Shown here: positions 56,736-64,000 of the stretch, in pieces
How the letters are laid out: every line of letters starts with the position of its first letter
Position numbering within the stretch: the stretch's first letter is position 1
Made by a program: the position numbers and the translations under genes
The notes under the pieces: generated by a model
What the model was told of the DNA's origin: nothing
Databases searched by the model: none
What the model saw: only the letters and a program-made list of their open reading frames with translations
Assembly: GCA_016647705.1 (NCBI GenBank)
Contig: CM028327.1
Span: 7,387,726-7,451,725, forward strand
DNA from: Eucommia ulmoides
Taxonomy: Eukaryota; Streptophyta; Magnoliopsida; Garryales; Eucommiaceae
Length of the DNA stretch: 64,000 nt
Reading direction: 5' to 3'

Positions 56736-58418
56736 GCTTGCACTCATTATCTGACTTTTCTAATGTATCAGGCATGTTCCGCAATACACCATATTATTTT
56801 TCCCAAACCGCCATTTCGTACCTTTTGCAGAGATATTGCACCGACGACGTCCTTTTCTCCTTTGGAAAATGTGCCCTCACTCAAATGTCATTTTTGTACA
56901 TATTCATTTCATTTCCCAAACTTTTCATCTTCTCAGATACGCAAGCCAAAAAACGCCTTTCTGCTTTGTTCTCTCTCATCGTTCTCATCCTCAAACCGAC
57001 GAAAAAATGATGAACACAAGAAGAAAAATAGTGACTAAGAATCCTAACACGGCTGATGATCCGGTAAATCTGTCCGATTCAGGTACTGTGTTCTTTTCTT
57101 GTCTTTGATAATGCTCAAAGATGTATGTTCGATTCACTATGTCTAAATTTCAAAACATTATCCGTACAAGAATCTATTATCTTTTACATGCATACGAAAC
57201 ATGTTGAAAGTGCTACTATGTTGAAGGTAACATTCATTTTATATGTAACACTGTTGTTGTTTTTTGAAAAAAATGTAACATCGTAATGATTGTTCAGATG
57301 ATGTCCCTTTTCTTCATGCGACGCAACAAATGAACTCAACCACTGAATCTGATGACATCAGTGGTAAGTAATTTTCTTTCTTCCATTAACTGTTGATTGA
57401 TCTTCCTACCAAATCATCTATAATTGTGTAGTATGTACCTTTAAACTTGACTGCATTGCATTTTTTTTTTTTTGATACTTTCACAACCAGAGAAGACCGG
57501 GCAACCAATAAAATACCGTTCGAATCTATCGCAATTTCATTCATTAATCAAGTCTATTTTTCTTCAACGTGCACACCTTGAAATTCTGCGAACAATTCCA
57601 TTTTGGAACACATTAAATGCTCTCCTGCGATGGGAGAGTGGGATTAGTTTGTTCCACAAAATGGATTCCCTCATCGCCAATATCATTTGCTCATATGAAC
57701 CACATCGAAAGGTGTTCAGGCTTGGATCAAAGCTGGTTACATTTACAAGCAATGATGTCCAGTTGATTTTTGGATAACCATTAGGGAAAGAACAACTTCC
57801 TGGTCGTTATGCAAAAAAAATGAGATCTAGATTCTTATTAAGGAGGGGCTTGGTTAAAAACAAGTTGAGTGTTGTTGAGATAAATTATGAAATTGTCAAA
57901 GCATTGGCCAGTAATAACCAACAAGATGTGGCCCGTCTGCTATGCTTGCATCTCATAGCAACTTGTTTTTTTTTCAAACAGGGGTCAAGCTGCTGGTGTC
58001 TCTGATATCATGAATGTTGAGAATTTAAGAATGATGGCGACTTATAATTGGGCCGAAGCAATTCATTCAAACTTGATGTCGTCGATTGCCTCAAGTTACC
58101 GCAGACCAGAAACCGTTACTGGATGTGTTATCGCATTGCAGGTTATGTAATTCTCTGTTTTTTACGTTGTTCTCTAGTACACATAATTTTTTCCCTTATG
58201 TTTTATGTTTCAAATTAAGTGATGTGGTGCATTTTTTTATTCAGTTTTGGTTATGCGAGCACACATATTTGCTTAAAGAAGTCACAGGGCGGGAATATTC
58301 TATTCAATGCTGGGAAAAATGGGACATAATGCAACTTATGGAAGTTGCATCTGGTTTGCAATTGTCCCATTTGTCTGATAATCAGGTATGCATGTTATAT
58401 GCAATATGTTCTTTGCTA

Positions 58419-58725
58419 TGTAACATTCGACACCTGTGGATGTTGAATGTAACATTAATTGTTATGTCGTATGTTTGCAGGACTGAAATTCATTTAATGT
58501 TACATTAAACACTTGTAGATGTTGAATGTAACATCAAGTGTACTCATGTCATGTATGCACAAATTGAAATCCTTTATATGTTACATTCAACACCTGTGGA
58601 TGTTGAATGTAATATCAATTGTTCTCATGTCATGTATATTGAATGTAACATGTATTGTGGATGTCATGTTCTCATCTATTATGCTGTTACATTCAACACA
58701 TGTGGAAGTTGAAATGTAACATGTA
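58419..58725. repeat. Four inverted-repeat hairpins in an intron of the Ulp1-like gene
   Basis: Units near 58419, 58498, 58577 and 58685 have the form GTTACATTCAACAC, an 8-10-bp spacer such as CTGTGGA, then TGTTGAATGTAACAT. The arms are 13-16 bp and nearly perfect, and the spacing is ~80-108 bp. They lie between the exon ending 58385 and the coding resuming near 58818. Confidence 0.85.
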
Positions 58726-59106
58726 TTGGCATTGCATTGTCAAAACAAAGAAAACACCATTGATGACCTGATTGGTCACACAATTGTTGAATTTAACACC
58801 TCTGAACTGTTGTCCAGATTAAGGAGGCTGAATTAAGGAAACTATCGCCGAAATGCAAATGGGTATTGTACTTCCAATTCATACTGATACTGAATCATCT
58901 GGTCGGAGTGACAAGCACAAGGGTAAGAAGAAGGTCGATTCGTCATAATTTCCTTCTTTTGACCTCAAGATTTCGCAAGACTTCACTACTGATGTTGTTG
59001 AATTCGGTGGGGGGTCCCAAAACTTAGCTCAGCTTGTTGAAAAAATAAAAAACTTGCTGGTGATTATGACCGTTTGAAGGAGGAGTGCAAAGAGTTGAAG
59101 AAGAAA

Positions 59107-59109
59107 TAA

Positions 59110-59157
<48 letters not shown>
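59107..59157. repeat. (AAT)n microsatellite in coding sequence
   Basis: About 16 AAT/TAA units follow GAGTTGAAGAAGAAATAA and precede TTGAAGAAAGAGATTG, so the run interrupts a coiled-coil coding region of the Ulp1-like gene and introduces stops in that frame. Confidence 0.9.
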
Positions 59158-60047
59158 TGAAGAAAGAGATTGAAATTTTAAAGGCCCAATTGACCAATTC
59201 AATGGTTGAAACAGAGGTACACGTCGTTACGCAAACGGAAAAGCATGTTACTGAAAAAACGGTACTCCAGGAACATCTAGAAGAGGTTGTGGTGCATTCT
59301 GTTACACAGTCCATTCAGAAAGAGCAATAATTCAAAGAACAGGTTGTGGAGATCGCAAAGTTTTATAATACGGCATTAGAATAGCACAATTCTATTATTG
59401 CCCAACAAGCGTGTGAGATTGCCAAACGTGATCGTGAACCAATAGTCCAATGTCCAAATCTGCGTGAGAAACTGGTTACACGAAGAAGTACACATCAAAA
59501 AACACATACGACAACCCCCACATCACTTATAAAAAATGTTAAAAGTCGCGTGAGGACACGAAAAACTGGTGAGGGGTCGGTCCATGAATATGACATTCCC
59601 GCAAAACGATTGAAAAGGCTTATAAAAGCTACTGAGCCAGTGACAACCAATCAGTCAAAGGACACTATAGTATATCAAGGAGAATCTAGCAAAATGATTG
59701 CTGAGTTGGATGAGACACGCAATCTGCCTCCCTGAGATAATGTTGTGGCTATGATGTAAACCGAAGACAAATGGAAACTCCTACAGCTTATTATGCAAAC
59801 AGAGGGGTCTACGTAAGTCTCATTCTTCCATCTTTATTACTTTTCATTTTCATTTATGTGTCGATTGTTATGTGTTGATTCAATGAAAAATATTTTCTTC
59901 TTGTTATACAATTAGAGCGTTTATTTGGGGCGGAGAATAGACTTTTGCACAGGTCTCCTTTGTTGACATTCTTGATCTACTATGATAAAAATAACTGACA
60001 AATTTTGTGAGTTACCCTGTATATTGTTTTTTTTTGTTAAATATGTA

Positions 60048-60330
60048 TGATGTTACATTCAACACCTATGGATATTGAATGTAACATTAAGTGTTCTCTT
60101 CTATAGTGTTTTTGTTAAATTTGTATGATGTTACAATTAACACATGTGGATGTTGAATGTAACATTAAAGTGTTATCTTGTATTATGATGTAATAGTAAA
60201 AACCATATGATGTTACATTCAAACACCTGTGGATGTTGAACGTAATATCAATTGTTGTTTGTTTTATGTATGCACTATTAAAATCTGTATGATGTTACAT
60301 TTAACACGTGGATGTTGAGTATAACATGGA
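60048..60330. repeat. Four more hairpins in a second intron of the Ulp1-like gene
   Basis: Units near 60048, 60127, 60210 and 60293 have the same ATGTTACATTCAACAC..GTGGATGTTGAATGTAACAT form, each preceded by a TGTATG-like string, with ~80-bp spacing. Arms are slightly more diverged than in the first set. Confidence 0.85.
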
Positions 60331-61399
60331 TTGACATTATAAAACTCTGACGCATATTCTAAACGTATTGATGCTTATCCATTCAGGTCATCAATGGTGT
60401 TATGGAGCTCTTGTGCCTCGAACAAACAAATATGGCAAGTGATTTAAAACAGCTTGGCGACATTCTTTCCAATCAATCATTTTTCATAAATAGTACATGT
60501 TGGATGAGTACATTTTGCTTCTTTTTTCTTTGACTGTTATACATCTACAAAATTTATTTAGACGTACGTTAAAATTGTTTTCTACAGTCATGGATTGTTG
60601 AAGGAGATGAATTCACACTTGACAAATTTTTGAACCCTGAGATAATCCGTGCCTTCATATCTGAATGTCGTTATGTTCATTTTCCCATAAACACTGCTGG
60701 CCCTATTGACCCTTTTTTCGAAAATGATAAAAAACTTGTAAGCTTGTATTTTCATAAAATCTGTTTTTTGTTGTTGTTATAACCAACAATAATTGACGGT
60801 ATTGTCCACCTATAGATTGCATACATAAACCAACTACTCACCAAAAATAATGTGGAGCATGACTGGGCTAATCCTTAAGAAAATAAGATGTTGAATGTTG
60901 GTGATGTACCAGATCAAGGTTTATCTGCGTAAGTACCGCATAAATAACTTAATAATTTAAGTCATACATCATTCAATAAAAAAGAACATTTGTTGAATGT
61001 TAGTGATGTTGAATTTACAGGGTTGATTGTGGAGTATGCATCATCCATGTAAGGAAGAAGATTTTTAGGAAGAAGAAGATCCTTATCAATATGGGCTTGC
61101 ACGGGTTTCGCATGGAACATGCTGCTATCATTCATGACTTCTTAAATGATGCACCAAGAAGATGGACACTTGACTCATATCACACTCGGACAACAAATGA
61201 ACCCAAACCTAACTGAAAAATGGACAAATGCTATCGAACTTCTGGATTGCCACAATATTTTTTGGAAAACTATTTTTTGAAGTTACATTTTGTATATAAT
61301 CCATTGTATACACACAATGTCATACACACTTGTTGCTGTCATTTTTTATATGTGTTATAAGTAACAATCATAAAAATATGACATATATTAGTGATGACA

Positions 61400-61840
61400 C
61401 AACATATGGTCTATGATTATGTTGAATGTAACACATCCTTAACAAATTGAATGACAAACACAAGAAGCCCATGACAGTGTTGAATGTAACACAAACAAAC
61501 TTATGACAGTGTTGAATGTAACACAAAGAAGCCTATGACAAAAATGTTGAATGCGTGACAAAAAAATCTATGACAGTGTTGAATGTAACACAAAACCATA
61601 TGACAAATGTTGAATGTGCGACAAAACAACCTATGATAGTGTTGAATGTAATACACCCCTAACAAATTGAATGACAAAACAAAGCCCACGACAGTTTTGA
61701 ATGTAACACGAACAAGCCTATGACAGTGTTGAATGTAACACAAAGAAGCCTATGACAAAAGTTGAATGCATGACAAAAATGCCTATGACTATTGAATGCA
61801 AAACATAAATGTTTCAAGTTGTTGAATGCAATATAAATCC
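61400..61840 (+). repeat. Intergenic TTGAATG-motif array between the convergent genes
   Basis: About 12 copies of GTGTTGAATGTAACACAAA, or of the shortened ATGTTGAATGCGTGACAAA, alternate with CCTATGACAGT or CCTATGACAAA, at ~30-45-bp spacing. All copies face the same way, unlike the intron hairpins. The array occupies the space between the 3' ends of the two MULE genes. Confidence 0.85.
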
Positions 61841-61996
61841 TACTATTTCTTTCTTATACAAAGTTCACGTTCTGAATGTTACACAAGTACCAAACATAAT
61901 CTGAACAAAAAATGCACACTTTTTTTATTTTATATTGTTTTTAAAAAATCTATAACAAATAGAACATTATTATTTGAAAAAAATCAGACAAAAAAA

Positions 61997-64000
61997 TCAA
62001 GATCCACCTGATGATCCTTTATTTAGAGGTGTCTTACATGTTTTCCTATTGTGTCTACCCATTTTCCCACATCTACCACACCGTCTTTCTTTTACTTCTC
62101 CTCTAGATGGAATTCTTACTTTCTTGGGCCATCCCGGTTGTTTCTTTGACAACGGAGGCAATATCATTGATTCGCTCTCACCCAAAATTGGTTGTTCCAT
62201 TGTTAGAATTGCATATATACCTCTCGAGTATGTCTCACGGTAAAAACAGCTTCGGAAATAATCTTCTATGTACTTGAATGTAGGTAATTCACTCTTATAT
62301 ATAGCTGCAAAAGCATGAAGACATGGGAATCTTTTTATTTGCCATTGTCGGCATGAGCATGTGCATCCTTCAATATCAACTAGAACGGAAGGGTTAGAAT
62401 GGACCTCAAATACCCCATTTCCTGATGAATCGATATTCCATGTTCGTCCTTCGTTCATTAATTCACATATCCTATTCTCCCAATTTGGGGTGATCTCAGA
62501 TTGTAGTTTGTTCGCTTCATTTCTCTTCTCTACCATTAAATCCATCCAACGTATCCTTATTTTGTCAATCAACAAAATTACCAGTAGATGACAATATTCA
62601 CTTATCCATGAATAGAAGCACTCCGCCAAGTCAAACGTCATCTCACCATATCGCTTGCCTCTAAAAAACGCATTACTAATTTTTTGCGGTGATAATTCTT
62701 GAATGAAGTTATGCACCTGTGTACCCCCTTCATTAATCATTTGATCAAATAAAAATTTAAACATTTCCAATGAATGCGAATATGCCAAACCATTCAATTT
62801 CTGAACCATCATATTTTTAAATGTTGTAATTGTACCAGTCATCGCAGCTCTTAAATTCATCTTCAAATGATGCAAACAATAAGCATGGTAACAGTGTAGA
62901 AACACTTCACATACCCCTTCCAAAATTCCGTTATGCCGGTCAGAGATGAATGTTATGACAAGCTCTGGCTCAACAATCTTTCTAAGTTCCAATAAAAAGC
63001 AAGCCTAGTTATCATCATTCTCTGCATCAATGATACCAAATGCAACTGGAAACATCCCTACATGATCGAAAAAACAGAAATTTATTAATCCATAAGATGT
63101 TACATTCAACACAAGTGGATGTTGAATGTAACGTCAAGGGTTCTATTGATGTCTGTATGCAGAGTAAAATCCATAAAATGTTACATTCAACACTGTGAAT
63201 GTTGAATGTAGCATCAATTATTCACTTGTTTTATGCATATAAATACTAAAATCCATAAGATGTTACATTCAACACCAGTGGATGTTGAATGTAACATCAA
63301 ATGTTCTCATAATTTTCATGTTGAAAGTAATATTGTTACATGTAACAAACAAAAACTTACAAAACGTACCTTGATTCCTATATTTCGTTGTTACCGCTAA
63401 TAAATTGCCTTTGTAACGACCAGTTAGGAATGTGCCGTCAAGAAACACAATTGGGCGACAAAACCTAAACCCGTGTATGCACGCTTGAAACGCAATGAAT
63501 ATTCTCTTGAAATGTCCTGTCTCCAAATTGTATTCTAATGCAATGTGACTGCCCTGGTTTATCTCCTTACATTTATCAACGTACCATCTCAATTGGCCAT
63601 AGGATGACAAGTAATCGCCAAAGACATTATTTCTGGACTTTTCTACCCCCATCCATTCATTCTGGTATGTTATTTCTAGCCCATATTGTTTCCTAAAAGT
63701 GTCAACAACATCAACCGGGCGAGTTTCGGGGTTGAAACGCACCTCATCAGCCAAACATGATGAAATAACTTCTGAAATCAATTTTTTGTTCTTACTGGTG
63801 TGAAATGCAGCTCCACACGTATTTGTTTTTACAAGAGTTCGAATATAAAAGATACCATTTTCGCTCCTTACCCGTCCATGCACGAACCATGGGCATTTTC
63901 TATCCTTCCGTAGTGAGCATTCAACTGTCACGCGTGTTTTATCATTCATGAGATAACGAAAATTAAACCCAACTTTTATAGCAAATTTCTTCAAAACCAT
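61997..64000 (-). pseudogene. mudrA: MULE transposase (mudrA type), one intron, one nonsense codon, 5' end off the window
   Basis: Exon A 63370-64000 and exon B 61997-63057 join in frame across a GT-AG intron (63058-63369; CAAG|GTACGT and ATGTAG|GG), giving 563 codons. Numbering from the Met at 64000: a MuDR N-terminal domain (KTRVTVECS..CPWFVHGR, 21-42), the DDE residues D188 (FLDGTFLTGRYKG), D250 (ISDRHNGIL) and probable E356 (DLAECFYSWI), a SWIM zinc finger (CTCSCRQWQIKRFPCLHAF, 442-458) and a CCHC knuckle (CGRCGKMGRHNRKTC, 537-551). These are all domains of a MULE transposase. Codon 228 is TAG (63005-63007) where relatives have Trp after ENDDN, so the protein is cut between the first and second catalytic Asp. 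The Met at the edge is probably internal, because the family extends further N-terminally. The only visible lesion in exon B is that stop. Confidence 0.9.
63095..63300. repeat. Three hairpins in the transposase intron
   Basis: Units near 63097, 63178 and 63259 have the form AGATGTTACATTCAACAC, a short spacer, then TGTTGAATGTAACATC, at exactly ~81-bp spacing. The last is the most perfect. They fill most of the 312-bp intron. Confidence 0.9.

Larger units (their letters stand above)
57007..61216 (+). pseudogene. Ulp1-like peptidase gene of the MULE, decayed
   Basis: Supported exons are 57007-57082, 57298-57363, 57491 to about 57980, 57983-58141 and 58245-58385, then degenerate pieces (58818-59800, 60390-60740, 60817-60930 and 61022-61216). 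The N-terminal half (RTIPFWNTLNALL, KMDSLIANII, FRLGSKLVTFTSNDVQLIFG, DVARLLCLHLIATCFF, TGCVIALQ, FWLCEHTYLL) follows the conserved N-terminal domain found in plant transposon Ulp1-type proteins. A Lys/Glu-rich coiled coil follows (59070-59330). The C-terminal QGLSAVDCGVCIIH carries the Cys of a C48 (Ulp1/SENP) peptidase. VHFPINTAG marks the region of the catalytic His, but the usual HW is absent. Breaks are a TAA at 57775-57777, a frameshift near 57965-57985, another near 58845, and an (AAT)n expansion in the coiled coil. In active relatives the product would be a deSUMOylase-type cysteine protease. Confidence 0.65.
55590..64000. mobile_element. Ulp1-carrying Mutator-like element (right end outside the window)
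   Basis: A plus-strand gene ending in a Ulp1-like DCGV cysteine motif and a convergent minus-strand MULE transposase are separated by under 800 bp. This is the organisation of Ulp1-bearing plant MULEs (Kaonashi of Arabidopsis, CUMULE of melon). The left limit is inferred from GGGGCGTGCACCGATTACTC at 55589, after which the sequence becomes less AT-rich for ~180 bp, as a MULE terminal inverted repeat might. The other terminus and the target duplication cannot be checked here. All its non-coding parts carry TGTTGAATGTAACA-type repeats. Confidence 0.7.

Noticed and set aside
61826-62591. Plus-strand frames at the right end
   Set aside because: They are antisense to the transposase exon, which has clear SWIM and CCHC motifs on the minus strand.
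1-64000. tRNA, rRNA, organelle or endogenous viral genes
   Set aside because: No complete cloverleaf, rRNA core sequence, plastid or mitochondrial gene, or pararetroviral movement or coat protein motif was recognised on either strand.

Overview
This is a gene-poor, AT-rich stretch of a flowering-plant (probably eudicot) nuclear genome. The evidence is one intact intron-containing plant gene with GT-AG introns, together with LTR retrotransposons, TRIMs, tRNA-derived SINEs, PIF/Harbinger-like and Mutator-like MITEs and a Mutator-like (MULE) transposon. No bacterial, organellar or viral gene organisation is seen.

Layout. 1-6363: the right part of a Copia-type LTR element that starts outside the window. 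Its interior is almost entirely tandem repeats (a ~189-bp unit x ~9.5, then shorter repeats) and it ends in a polypurine tract and 3' LTR. 6364-20195: nested small elements: three copies of an unclassified dispersed repeat (two here, one at 31.5 kb), solo LTRs, a TRIM, SINEs, twin GC-cored MITEs, a large foldback, and a MITE filled with a 20-bp minisatellite. 20196-20557: solo LTR related to the Copia LTR. 21005-30422: a complete LTR-to-LTR Ty3/gypsy insertion on the minus strand (TSD CCTCC, two 2648-bp LTRs, PBS, PPT) with a decayed pol and no recognisable gag. 30423-42660: AT-rich DNA with solo LTRs and MITEs. 43164-49014: the only convincing host gene, a five-exon Tubby-like F-box protein of 409 residues. 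Its introns hold a tandem TRIM array and nested MITEs. 49015-55589: more MITEs, including one nested in another. 55590-64000: a Ulp1-carrying MULE with a plus-strand Ulp1-like gene (decayed) and a convergent minus-strand mudrA-type transposase (one nonsense codon, one intron, running off the right edge).

The most unusual signal is in that last element. A motif, TGTTGAATGTAACA, occurs as a 17-copy ~53-bp-spaced array before the Ulp1-like gene, as hairpin-forming inverted pairs inside introns of both convergent genes, and as a loose array between their 3' ends. One motif family therefore decorates every non-coding compartment of the element that is visible. It could be a transposase-binding, silencing or recombination substrate; this is inference.

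The mobile-element boundaries were called by eye from terminal repeats and target-site duplications (TSDs). Apart from the F-box gene, nearly all other open reading frames in the window are low-complexity or antisense shadows.
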